From: Paracoccaceae bacterium
Lineage (GTDB): Bacteria > Pseudomonadota > Alphaproteobacteria > Rhodobacterales > Rhodobacteraceae
Assembly (NCBI GenBank): GCA_028284705.1
Contig: JANQRE010000001.1
Span: forward strand, 62,001 to 126,000
DNA length: 64,000 nucleotides
Direction: 5' to 3'
The notes under the pieces are model-generated. The model worked only from the letters and a program-made list of their open reading frames with translations. It was not told where the DNA came from and made no database searches. Of this stretch, positions 17,922 to 25,624 are shown piece after piece. Position 1 is the stretch's first letter. The number at the start of each line of letters is the position of its first letter. The position numbers and the translations under genes were made by a program.

Positions 17922-18371
17922 ATGTCCAAGCCTCCTCGTCTCGCCGTGCGCGCTGTAATCGTGAAAGATGCGCGCCTCCTGCTGGTCAACGCCTATGGCG
18001 GCGGCGTCTCGGACCTTTGGTGTGCGCCCGGCGGCGGGGTGGAGATCGGCACGTCCCTGCCCGACAATCTCACCCGCGAGGTGCATGAGGAAACCGGCCT
18101 GACCATCGCGGTCGGTGCGCCCTGTCTGGTGAACGAGTTCCACGACCCCGCTCACCGCTTCCATCAGGTCGAAATCTTCTTTCGCTGCGAGATCACCGGC
18201 GGTCATCTGACGGAGGAGTGGCGCGACCCGGAGGCCGTGGTCACGGAGCGCCGCTTCTTCTCCCCCGCCGAGTTGGAGACGATCAGATTGCGCCCAAAAA
18301 GCTTGCAAATGATCGCCTTCGACCCAAATTCAGCGCTACATTATGACCCGCTTGAACGCATTGTTAAGTAG
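17922..18371 (+). CDS. NUDIX hydrolase
   Basis: The 149-residue protein contains the full Nudix box [24 protein letters not shown] (residues about 37-60) that binds Mg2+ and cleaves nucleoside-diphosphate-linked compounds. LWCAPGG precedes it. The exact substrate cannot be told. It is divergent from the lipase with a 62-base gap and lies 74 bases upstream of topA on the same strand. Confidence 0.88.
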   Translation: MSKPPRLAVRAVIVKDARLLLVNAYGGGVSDLWCAPGGGVEIGTSLPDNLTREVHEETGLTIAVGAPCLVNEFHDPAHRFHQVEIFFRCEITGGHLTEEWRDPEAVVTERRFFSPAELETIRLRPKSLQMIAFDPNSALHYDPLERIVK

Positions 18372-18445
18372 CTCCTGTTGACAATCGCTTTGGCTCGACC
18401 ACATGTATCGCCGCCAGAGCAGGTTCCATTTTATCGAGGGTATTG

Positions 18446-21007
18446 ATGCCGGTTGTCGTCGTCGAATCTCCAGCTAAAGCTAAGACAATAAACAAATATC
18501 TGGGCTCCGATTACACGGTTCTGGCCTCCTATGGCCATGTGCGCGACCTGCCGCCTAAGGACGGTTCCGTCGATCCGGATTCGGATTTCGAGATGTTGTG
18601 GGAAGTGGATTCCGGCTCCAAAAAACATGTCAAAGCCATCGCCGATGCGCTGAAAGACGATAACGCCTTGATCCTCGCAACCGACCCCGATCGGGAAGGC
18701 GAAGCGATCTCCTGGCACCTCGAAGAGGCGCTGCGCAAACGCAAAGCGATCAAGAAGGACACGCCGGTCAGCCGCGTCGTTTTCAACGCGATCACCGAGT
18801 CTGCCGTGACCGAGGCAATGCAGAACCCGCGCCAGGTCGACCAACCCCTTGTGGACGCCTATCTCGCTCGCCGCGCGCTCGATTATCTCGTGGGCTTCAA
18901 GCTCTCGCCTGTCCTCTGGCGCCGCCTGCCCGGTGCGAAATCCGCCGGTCGTGTGCAATCCGTCTGCCTCCGCCTCATCGTCGAGCGCGAGATGGAGGTC
19001 GAGAAGTTCAAGGCGCAGGAATACTGGTCCGTCAAAGCGCTTCTCGCCACACCGCGCGGTCAGGAATATGAGGCCCGACTGACCGTTCTTGGCGGCAAGA
19101 AACTCGACAAGTTCGATATCGAGAACGAAACCGCCGCCGAACTCGCCGTCCAAGCGATCAATTCCCGCGATCTCAGTGTCAAATCGGTCGAGGCCAAGCC
19201 CGGCACCCGCAATCCCTCGCCGCCCTTCATGACCTCCACCCTCCAGCAGGAGGCGTCGCGCAAATTTGGCATGGGCGCGCGGCAGACCATGAGCACGGCC
19301 CAGCGCCTCTACGAGGCTGGCTACATCACCTATATGCGCACCGACGGCATCGACATGGCGCCCGAAGCCGTGCACGCCGCCCGCGATGCAATTAGAGACC
19401 GCTATGGTGCGGACTACGTGCCGGGCGAGCCGCGGATGTATAAAAACAAGGCCAAGAACGCGCAGGAAGCGCATGAATGCATCCGTCCCACGGACATGAC
19501 GCTCGCCGCCGAAGACCTGAAGGTCACTGAGCCCGAACAGCGCAAGCTCTACGATCTGATCTGGAAACGCACGCTCGCCTCGCAAATGGCAGCCGCGCGT
19601 CTGGAACGCACCACCGTTGATGTCTCGAGCGCCGACAGCCAAGTCGTTCTGCGCGCCACTGGTCAGGTGATCCTCTTCGACGGCTTCATGCGCGTCTATG
19701 AGGAGGGCAAGGACGATCAGGTCATCGATGATGACGACAAGCGCCTGCCACAAATCGCGCAAGGCGAAGCAGCGGACAAGCGCTCCGTCACGCCGGAACA
19801 GCACTTCACCCAGCCCCCGCCCCGCTATACCGAGGCAACGCTGGTCAAGAAGATGGAGGAACTCGGCATCGGGCGGCCCTCCACCTATGCCTCTATCGTC
19901 ACGACGATTCAGGACCGCGAATATGTCCGCAAGGAAAAGAACCGCCTGATCCCCGAGGATAAAGGGCGCCTCGTCACGGTCTTCCTGATCAATTTCTTCC
20001 GCCAATATGTCGGCTACGAGTTCACTGCGAACCTCGAAGAGGAACTCGACGACGTCTCCGCCGGCAACCGCAACTACAAGAACGTGCTGGGCCGGTTCTG
20101 GCAGGATTTCTCCGTCGCCATCGCCGAGGCGCTCGATCTGTCGATTACCGAGGTTCTGGAGAAGATCAACGAGGTCCTCGAACCCCACCTCTTCCCGCCC
20201 AACGAAGACGGCACTGATCCCCGTCTCTGCCCCAATTGCGGCGCCGGGCGGCTGTCGATGCGCACCGCACGTTCGGGTGGCGCCTTCATCGGCTGCTCCA
20301 ACTACCCCGAGTGCCGCTATACCCGCCCGTTCGGTCCTCCGGGTGGCGACGAAGACACCGGCATCCCGCCCGAAGGCAAGATGCTCGGCGTGGATGCGGG
20401 CGACAATATCTGGATACACAAAGGTCGTTTCGGCCCCTACGTGCAGCGCGGCGAGGCCACGGAAGACAACAAGAAACCGCCCCGTCAGTCGGTGCCAAAA
20501 GATTGGCCCGAGCCCGGCTTCCCGCTGGAAGAGATCAATCTCGATCACGCGCTGAAACTTCTGACCCTGCCGCGTCTCATCGGTCAGCACCCGGAAGATG
20601 GCGTGAATGTCTGGGCCAATATCGGGCGCTACGGTCCTTACATCAAACACGCCGAGAGCACGTCCGAGCGTGGCGGCACCAACGCCAATCTCGACAGTAT
20701 GGACGAGGTCTTCACCGTCGGTATGAACCGCGCCGTGGAACTGCTTGCTCAGAAAATCGCCAGCCGTGGCGGGCGTGGGGCAACCGCAAAACCGCTTAAG
20801 GAACTGGGCGACCATCCCCAAAGCGGCGGCCCCGTGAGCGTGATGGAGGGTCGCTACGGCCCCTACGTGAAATGGGAAAAGGTTAACGCCACGTTACCAA
20901 AAGGCACTGAGCCTGAGAGCGTGACCATGGAGATGGCCATCGAACTCATCGCCGAACGCGCCGCCAAAAAGGGCAAAGGCCGCAAAAGAGCCAGGAAAAA
21001 CGCGTGA
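18446..21007 (+). CDS. topA: DNA topoisomerase I
   Basis: The 853-residue type IA enzyme relaxes negative supercoils. The Toprim domain opens with VVVVESPAKAKTINKYLG and has ATDPDREGEAISWHL. The catalytic tyrosine is in YITYMRTDG (Y296). One C4 zinc ribbon (CPNCG...GCSNYPECRYTRPF) lies near residue 600, followed by alphaproteobacterial C-terminal repeats (GRFGPYVQRGE, GRYGPYIKHAE, GRYGPYVKWEK) and a lysine/arginine tail. ATG at 18446 is preferred to the TTG one codon earlier, with GAGGG six bases upstream. DprA, often upstream in this group, is not present. Confidence 0.97.
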   Translation: MPVVVVESPAKAKTINKYLGSDYTVLASYGHVRDLPPKDGSVDPDSDFEMLWEVDSGSKKHVKAIADALKDDNALILATDPDREGEAISWHLEEALRKRKAIKKDTPVSRVVFNAITESAVTEAMQNPRQVDQPLVDAYLARRALDYLVGFKLSPVLWRRLPGAKSAGRVQSVCLRLIVEREMEVEKFKAQEYWSVKALLATPRGQEYEARLTVLGGKKLDKFDIENETAAELAVQAINSRDLSVKSVEAKPGTRNPSPPFMTSTLQQEASRKFGMGARQTMSTAQRLYEAGYITYMRTDGIDMAPEAVHAARDAIRDRYGADYVPGEPRMYKNKAKNAQEAHECIRPTDMTLAAEDLKVTEPEQRKLYDLIWKRTLASQMAAARLERTTVDVSSADSQVVLRATGQVILFDGFMRVYEEGKDDQVIDDDDKRLPQIAQGEAADKRSVTPEQHFTQPPPRYTEATLVKKMEELGIGRPSTYASIVTTIQDREYVRKEKNRLIPEDKGRLVTVFLINFFRQYVGYEFTANLEEELDDVSAGNRNYKNVLGRFWQDFSVAIAEALDLSITEVLEKINEVLEPHLFPPNEDGTDPRLCPNCGAGRLSMRTARSGGAFIGCSNYPECRYTRPFGPPGGDEDTGIPPEGKMLGVDAGDNIWIHKGRFGPYVQRGEATEDNKKPPRQSVPKDWPEPGFPLEEINLDHALKLLTLPRLIGQHPEDGVNVWANIGRYGPYIKHAESTSERGGTNANLDSMDEVFTVGMNRAVELLAQKIASRGGRGATAKPLKELGDHPQSGGPVSVMEGRYGPYVKWEKVNATLPKGTEPESVTMEMAIELIAERAAKKGKGRKRARKNA

Positions 21008-21123
21008 TCAAGGGGCTTCTGACCCTTGTGGCGATTTTCCTTCTGCTCGTCGGCCTGCTCGTCTTCGCCAAAACCCGCCCCGCAAATAGCGCCACGCCTG
21101 TGGTGCTTTTGCATCACGGATAA
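21004..21123 (+). CDS. Possible 39-residue membrane peptide overlapping the topA stop
   Basis: A GTG at 21004 overlaps the topA stop (GTGA). It opens a short frame with a basic N-terminus (MIKG when GTG is read as Met) and a strong single membrane span rich in Leu, Val and Phe, followed by KTRPANSATPVVLLHHG. Translational coupling to topA is possible. However, the stretch is fully antisense to the arginine-rich C-terminus of the convergent glycosyltransferase ORF, and at most one frame is likely to be constrained there. Confidence 0.4.
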   Translation: MIKGLLTLVAIFLLLVGLLVFAKTRPANSATPVVLLHHG

Positions 21124-22423
21124 GCTCAGGTCTCCGCGATAGGAGCCTGCGCCGCGCTCGACGTCTGAGCGGCGGCGATCCCGTAAAGAACGCGATGGCG
21201 GATTTTGTGGTTCGTTCCGGATGGAACTTTTGCCCCGCCGCGCGTGCCTCACGCACCGCCACCCCGTAAGCAGCTTCGTCGTCCCAAAGCGATGTCAGAG
21301 CGTTCCACCACCGCGTGACCGTCTCCGGATCAGGAAACTGGAACGGGTCGGACCTGCAAACGGCGGGGATATCAAGGAGCCTGCCAGCCCCGTTCAGGGC
21401 CTCCGGCAACCCGCCATGGGTGCTGGCCAGAACCGGCACGCCGGACAAATGCGCCTCGACCGCCGCGCGGCCAAATCCTTCGCGCCAATAGGACGGCATC
21501 AGCAGCATAGAGGTCCGGGCATAGATGCTGGCCATATCCCGCTGCACCGGCAGCAGGTGGACATTCGGCAGAGACGTCAGATCGACGGAAGCCTGCCGCA
21601 GCACATCGCGCGTCATCAGACCTTCGAGCACCAGAAACCTCATATCTGGCCGGTCCTGAGCCGCCCTCCGCGCCAGTTCGATCAACAAAGTCAGACCCTT
21701 CTGGGGCACAGGGTTGATCAGGGTGACATAGCCGCGACGCCGCTCGGCATCTGACCTGCTGTCGCCCGGACCGGGCTCGGCCACAAACCGATCGGGTGCT
21801 ATGATCGGGTGCACAACGTCCACGGGGCCTGAGAGGCGCGCGCCGTAATGCGCGGCAAGAAATTGCGAGGGACAGATCGCGCGATCGCCGGAGTGAAACC
21901 AGTCGCTCCCGGGGATTTCCGCGTTGCCGAGATAGAAAACCACCTGTGCTCCGGTCGCGCGGATGGCCGCATGCAGGTGCCTGGCATGCGATCCGGTCCC
22001 ATAGGTGATGACGATGTCAGGGGTCCGCGCCGCGAGAAAAGCCCGGCAAGCTTGTTGCATCCGACGGCACTCCTCGCCGGTCAACGCGTATTTGCGCGAG
22101 CTTTCTGTGCGCATCACGAAATGCCGGACCTGGGAGCGCGTCACCTGAACGATTCCGTTGCGATCTGCGGTCATTGTGCTTCCGGTTTGCGCGATCCGGT
22201 CCTCCAACACGACCTCGCTATTGGTATCGAACAGGGCGGCGGAGAAACTCGTGGCCTCAGCCCCATGTCGCGCAAGGGCCTCCAGGATCGCATGGATCGA
22301 ATGTGCAATCCCGCTGGCATCATCAAGCAGGCATTTCGATCCGATATAGGCGATCCGCAGACCGCGCCCGAACCGGCCATTTGGTTGGGCGGCGGGCGCA
22401 GTCAATTGCGTTTGGTTGTCCAC
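21008..22423 (-). CDS. GT-B glycosyltransferase (group 1/GT4-like) of the ECF-sigma block
   Basis: The 471-residue protein has a Rossmann start (RIAYIGSKCLLDDASGIAHS) and a donor-site domain with GYVTLINPVPQKGL near residue 245. The retaining-GT signature is SYWREGFGRAAVEAHLSGVPVLAS near residue 330. The residues after about 410 become arginine-rich (RRRARRRLLSRR) and continue until the window base next to the topA stop, so the true C-terminus may be earlier. Its start lies 12 bases after the 106-residue gene, so the two are probably one unit under the upstream ECF-type promoter. The acceptor is unknown; the small proteins encoded upstream are plausible targets. Confidence 0.8.
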   Translation of the reverse strand: MDNQTQLTAPAAQPNGRFGRGLRIAYIGSKCLLDDASGIAHSIHAILEALARHGAEATSFSAALFDTNSEVVLEDRIAQTGSTMTADRNGIVQVTRSQVRHFVMRTESSRKYALTGEECRRMQQACRAFLAARTPDIVITYGTGSHARHLHAAIRATGAQVVFYLGNAEIPGSDWFHSGDRAICPSQFLAAHYGARLSGPVDVVHPIIAPDRFVAEPGPGDSRSDAERRRGYVTLINPVPQKGLTLLIELARRAAQDRPDMRFLVLEGLMTRDVLRQASVDLTSLPNVHLLPVQRDMASIYARTSMLLMPSYWREGFGRAAVEAHLSGVPVLASTHGGLPEALNGAGRLLDIPAVCRSDPFQFPDPETVTRWWNALTSLWDDEAAYGVAVREARAAGQKFHPERTTKSAIAFFTGSPPLRRRARRRLLSRRPELIRDAKAPQAWRYLRGGFWRRRAGRRAEGKSPQGSEAP

Positions 22424-22435
22424 GATTTCGAGCTG

Positions 22436-22756
22436 TCAGAGCGTGAGGTCGAATTCCAGAAAGGCCGGCTCACCGGGTTCGACATAGTAGTCCTTGGACG
22501 ACTCGATTGATGCGCCGATAACGTGGCTCGGCACTGGTCCCAAAAGGAGTGACGCGAGATCGTTGGAAACATCCAGCACTAGGGAACCATCATCGGTTTC
22601 GAAGACGAAGTCGTCGAAGGCGAGGACTTGTAAGGCGTCGCCTTTCGGTTGCGGTTCGGGATCACGCTGCAGATCGAGCTCGTCGATCATATCATCGCCG
22701 GACCCGCCAAATACGTCGGGGTTGGTGTTCGCATCAAATTTCAAAGCTGTTGGCAT
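22436..22756 (-). CDS. 106-residue acidic protein of unknown family, with one RTX-like nonapeptide
   Basis: The product begins MPTALKFDANTNPDVFGG and continues with GGSGDDMID, which fits the RTX calcium-binding nonapeptide once, and only once. The rest is acidic with alternating hydrophobic residues (QVLAFDDFVFETDDGSLVL) and looks like a beta-rich domain. It has no signal peptide, membrane span or cysteine. The ATG has AGGAGA at good spacing. A CATCC/CCGA promoter-like element lies about 45 bases upstream. It may be a type I secretion substrate or a modified small protein; neither is shown by the sequence. Confidence 0.65.
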   Translation of the reverse strand: MPTALKFDANTNPDVFGGSGDDMIDELDLQRDPEPQPKGDALQVLAFDDFVFETDDGSLVLDVSNDLASLLLGPVPSHVIGASIESSKDYYVEPGEPAFLEFDLTL

Positions 22757-22799
22757 TTTTCTCTCCTATGGTTTTGGCAACTCCATGCCGTGTGCAGGT

Positions 22800-22828
22800 G
22801 GATCGGGAGTTGCCGGCTGTTTGGATGC
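22800..22828 (-). promoter_or_regulatory. ECF-type promoter candidate upstream of the 106-residue gene
   Basis: On the reverse strand GCATCCAA is followed, with exactly 16 bases between CATCC and CCGA, by CCGATCC. The arrangement is the same as at 23475-23504 and 23560-23587 and resembles the known SigK type (CCATCC/CCGAAT). It lies 44 bases before the ATG. Confidence 0.6.
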
Positions 22829-22904
22829 AGGGATCACGCGCTCGTGAAGCCCCGCATGTCCGGTGTGACAGGCGAGGCGCTGGCCGCGTCCTCGCCTGAC
22901 GCAG

Positions 22905-23423
22905 TCACCCGATGGACTCGATTACGCGTTTCAGGACACTCGGCGGGAACTTCCGCGGGTCCTCCAAACGGGTCGTGCCGTCCGGTCCAAGAAGGCTGCC
23001 GGGTCCATCTATTTGCAAGGGCACGCACAGGCCGTCGATCGACGAGACAACGATCACCACGCTCGCCTTTTCGACGGCGATGAAGCAATGCGGGTCATGC
23101 GGATCGACGATCAGGAACGGACGCACATAGATCTCGAGCGGGTCTGTGTCGCGGAATTTTGCATCCGCGAAGGGGATACAGACACAATCGTCAGGGCAGG
23201 TGCCGCGCACGCTTTCAGCCGCAGCTTTCAGGCGCTGTTCGGCCAGGCGGATCAGTTTCTTCTGCTGAGCTGGCGAGCAGGTCGCGCCGAAGCTGAATTC
23301 AATCACCCGCGCCTCTTTGACGGACACGATGGTGATGCGGCACTCGTTGCCAACACAGGCCCAAGGGTCCAAATCGGGGCCCGGCAGGGGTATCAGATCA
23401 GGTGGGTTAGAATTGCTACACAT
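22905..23423 (-). CDS. 172-residue cysteine-rich protein of unknown family
   Basis: No domain is recognised. The protein has eight cysteines in pairs or clusters (MCSNS, WACVGNEC, GATCS, GTCPDDCVC, PHCFI, GLCVPL), a helical stretch with KKLIRLAEQRLKAAAESVRG, and several beta-type stretches (ASVVIVVSS). No signal peptide or membrane segment is seen, so the cysteines may bind metal or be modified in the cytoplasm rather than form disulphides. AAGGAG lies seven bases before the ATG. It is the first gene of the leftward unit and has its own CATCC/CCGA promoter-like element. It faces the sigma factor gene divergently. Confidence 0.65.
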   Translation of the reverse strand: MCSNSNPPDLIPLPGPDLDPWACVGNECRITIVSVKEARVIEFSFGATCSPAQQKKLIRLAEQRLKAAAESVRGTCPDDCVCIPFADAKFRDTDPLEIYVRPFLIVDPHDPHCFIAVEKASVVIVVSSIDGLCVPLQIDGPGSLLGPDGTTRLEDPRKFPPSVLKRVIESIG

Positions 23424-23474
23424 ATCTCTCTCCTTTCAATGAAATCGGCGCACCCTCTTGGCGACGCCAACCAT

Positions 23475-23504
23475 GGAATCGGAGAGACAGCAGCGATTGG
23501 ATGC
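23475..23504 (-). promoter_or_regulatory. ECF-type promoter candidate upstream of the 172-residue gene
   Basis: On the reverse strand GCATCCAA and CCGATTCC are separated so that 16 bases lie between CATCC and CCGA. The element is 52 bases upstream of the ATG and shares form and spacing with the other two elements of this block. Confidence 0.65.
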
Positions 23505-23559
23505 AGGCGGTTGCGAGATTTCCCGCAAAATCGGCCGTTTTCACCAAGTCGTGAACATT

Positions 23560-23587
23560 TCATCCAAATCGATGTCTCGGACCGAAC
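23560..23587 (+). promoter_or_regulatory. ECF-type promoter candidate upstream of the sigma gene
   Basis: On the forward strand TCATCCAA and CCGAAC are separated by the same 16-base spacer. It points to the sigma/anti-sigma pair and suggests autoregulation. The transcript would have a long leader that contains a 16-codon ORF. Confidence 0.6.
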
Positions 23588-23622
23588 TGGAAGTGTTCAC
23601 GATTTCTTGAGGAGATGACCCC

Positions 23623-23673
23623 ATGCCCCGTTGTTTTCGATCCGATCCTGACCATCCGGCGCCTCGACTGTGA
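23623..23673 (+). CDS. 16-codon leader ORF before the sigma factor
   Basis: ATG at 23623 follows GAGGAG at good spacing and encodes MPRCFRSDPDHPAPRL. Its TGA overlaps a GTG at 23670 that opens the long form of the sigma ORF. This could couple translation of the two, or be a regulatory leader. The length makes it uncertain. Confidence 0.3.
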   Translation: MPRCFRSDPDHPAPRL

Positions 23674-23774
23674 GAACCTGCTTTGAGGGACAGGCCTTGC
23701 CCTCTTCCCGCCAGGTGTCGCCCACCGCGCGGGATTTCTCGCGCGGGCATTCCGTGTTACATGAGACATTCGGA

Positions 23775-24311
23775 GTGGAGACTGGCCTCTTGCTGGATGA
23801 CGAGAAGCTCGCTGGGTTAATCACGCGCACGGCAGAGGGTGACCGCGAGGCTTTCAGGTCGCTCTACGATCAGACCAGCGGCTGGATGTTGGCCATCTCG
23901 ATGAAGATACTGCGCCGTCGCGACCTGGCCGAAGAAGCCATTCAGGACGCCTTCGTGTCGATCTGGAAACAGGCAGAGCGTTACGACAGGACATCCGGAT
24001 CGCCGCGCGGCTGGATGGCGACGATCACGCGACGGCGGGCCATAGATCGGTTGCGGGCGAGCCCCTGGTTGGCACGCGAAAACTCGGAGATACCGGATGC
24101 CGCCGGGATCATCGCGCGCCTGCCCGAACGGCTCGCGTTGCGGCAATGCCTTGAGCGACTGGACGCGCGCACCCGACACTCGATCTGTCTTGCTTATCTG
24201 TACGGCCTGTCACATAGCGAGTTGAGCGAGAAGACGGGGCTCCCGCTCGGCACGATCAAGTCGCGCTTGCGGCGGGGCTTAATGTCTTTGAAGGAGTGCC
24301 TGGAAGAATGA
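23775..24311 (+). CDS. ECF sigma factor, SigK-like
   Basis: The protein has sigma region 2 (FRSLYDQTSGWMLAISMKILRRRDLAEEAIQDAFVSIWKQ) and region 4 with the helix-turn-helix YGLSHSELSEKTGLPLGTIKSRLRRGL. This is the SigK-like ECF layout. The start is unclear: GTG 23775 gives the usual length of about 178 residues. GTG 23754 and GTG 23670 (213 residues, the track ORF, coupled to a leader ORF) are also in frame. It overlaps its anti-sigma gene by ATGA. The divergent genes carry the same promoter-like element as this gene, so it probably controls them and itself. Confidence 0.88.
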   Translation: METGLLLDDEKLAGLITRTAEGDREAFRSLYDQTSGWMLAISMKILRRRDLAEEAIQDAFVSIWKQAERYDRTSGSPRGWMATITRRRAIDRLRASPWLARENSEIPDAAGIIARLPERLALRQCLERLDARTRHSICLAYLYGLSHSELSEKTGLPLGTIKSRLRRGLMSLKECLEE

Positions 24312-24799
24312 GTAAAAAGAAACCCCATCTGGCCGACCTTCTGTTTGATGGCAGTTCCGACGACGACATGTCGCCGGACCTGTTGGCGATGGAAACCAGG
24401 CTGGCGGCGCTGCATGGCGATGCGGCTGAGACACCCTCGCCTGATCTGTGGGACCGGATCGAGACGCGCATCGACCGCGATGCCTCCGCTCCGGGAACCG
24501 AGACCATCCCGCTCGAAGAAGGCGTCTGGGAAATCCTGACCGAAGGGATCGAACGCAAGGTGGTGCAAATCGACAGCGCCGCCGGGTTGCAGAGTTACTT
24601 CATCCGCATGCGATCCGGTGCCGTCTTTCCGATCCATCAACATGACGCCGACGAGCACTGCGTGATCCTGGACGGAGAACTCGAGATCGGCGGTCATGTG
24701 CACGGGCCCGGCACGTTTCATCTGGCCAGAAGCGGGCAACCGCATGTTCCCATCACCGCAAGAAGCGACGCGCTTTTCTTCATCCGCGGCGCCATCTGA
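24308..24799 (+). CDS. Cytoplasmic cupin anti-sigma factor (ChrR-like C-terminus)
   Basis: The 163-residue protein lacks membrane spans. Its N-terminal part ends in PDLWDRIETRIDRD, similar to the helix after the anti-sigma domain in RskA-type proteins. It lacks the HxxxCxxC zinc motif of ChrR. The C-terminal half is a ChrR-type cupin with metal ligands in FPIHQHDADEHCVILDGELE and a later histidine (GQPHVPI). It most likely holds the sigma factor inactive until the cupin senses a signal, perhaps a metal, oxidant or small molecule. The overlap with the sigma stop (ATGA) supports partnership. Confidence 0.82.
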   Translation: MSKKKPHLADLLFDGSSDDDMSPDLLAMETRLAALHGDAAETPSPDLWDRIETRIDRDASAPGTETIPLEEGVWEILTEGIERKVVQIDSAAGLQSYFIRMRSGAVFPIHQHDADEHCVILDGELEIGGHVHGPGTFHLARSGQPHVPITARSDALFFIRGAI

Positions 24800-25045
24800 C
24801 AAAGCGATTTGGGCAGAGCGGTGATGCCGTTATGCACAGCGAAGGGGCATGTCTGACCCTGGCTCGACCGCTAAATCGGCCCAAGACAGCTCCGGTTGAT
24901 GCCAAAAGTCTGGCCGGCAGCGCCGGTGCCGGAATCCAGGGGCGCGGCTGCGAGACTGAGGTCGATCCTGACCGAGATAACGTGCATGGCTTGAATTTCC
25001 CCGGCAACTGCCCGACATGGAGGGAAGATCACCAAAGGACCCTTC

Positions 25046-25624
25046 ATGGACCTCAAAAGCCCCGAGACGCTCGACTTTCTCCTGCGCCGCCGTTCCCGCC
25101 CAGCCAAAACCCTCACCGGTCCCGCGCCTGATGCGGAGACCGTGAAAACGCTGATCACTGCCGCGGCCCGCACACCCGATCACGGCAAGCTGGAGCCCTG
25201 GCGGTTTCTGGTGCTGGAGCGCGCCGCGCTGGACCGGCTTGCCGCCCTCGCACAGACCCGTGGAGAGGCCCTGAACCACGACCCGGACAAACTGGCAAAG
25301 ATCATTGCCATGTTTGCCGATGCACCACTTGCCGTCGCCGTGATCAGCTCGCCCAAACCGTCGGAGAAGATCCCCGAGATGGAGCAGACCCTTTCCGCCG
25401 GTGCTGTGTGCCTGGCGCTTCTCAACGCCGCGTTGGCGAGCGGCTGGGGCGCCAATTGGCTCACCGGCTGGACGGCGTTTGACCGTCCGTTCCTGACCGA
25501 GGGGCTCGCGCTTGAGGCCCATGAATTCGTCGCCGGGTTCATCGTGCTCGGCACCGAGACGGCCACCCCACCGGACCGCCCGCGTCCCGACACCGAGGCC
25601 CTTACCACATGGGTGACCGCATGA
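25046..25624 (+). CDS. Nitroreductase family protein (YdjA-like)
   Basis: This 192-residue FMN-dependent oxidoreductase of the small nitroreductase group has the N-terminal LLRRRSRPAKTL that binds the FMN phosphate. AAARTPDHGKLEPWRFLVLE, GAVCLALLNAALASGWGANW and a C-terminal FIVLGTE follow. The natural substrate is unknown. Its last codons overlap the next membrane-protein gene (ATGA). The 240 bases between it and the anti-sigma gene hold no further ORF or motif that I can support. Confidence 0.88.
   Translation: MDLKSPETLDFLLRRRSRPAKTLTGPAPDAETVKTLITAAARTPDHGKLEPWRFLVLERAALDRLAALAQTRGEALNHDPDKLAKIIAMFADAPLAVAVISSPKPSEKIPEMEQTLSAGAVCLALLNAALASGWGANWLTGWTAFDRPFLTEGLALEAHEFVAGFIVLGTETATPPDRPRPDTEALTTWVTA

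Noticed and set aside
18431-20821. 796-residue ORF on the reverse strand across topA
   Set aside because: It is fully antisense to topA, whose frame shows all family motifs. The reverse translation has no recognisable domain and is a product of the GC-rich codon bias.
24803-25045. Small ORFs between the anti-sigma and nitroreductase genes
   Set aside because: They lack ribosome sites and plausible composition; the gap also has no copy of the CATCC/CCGA element.
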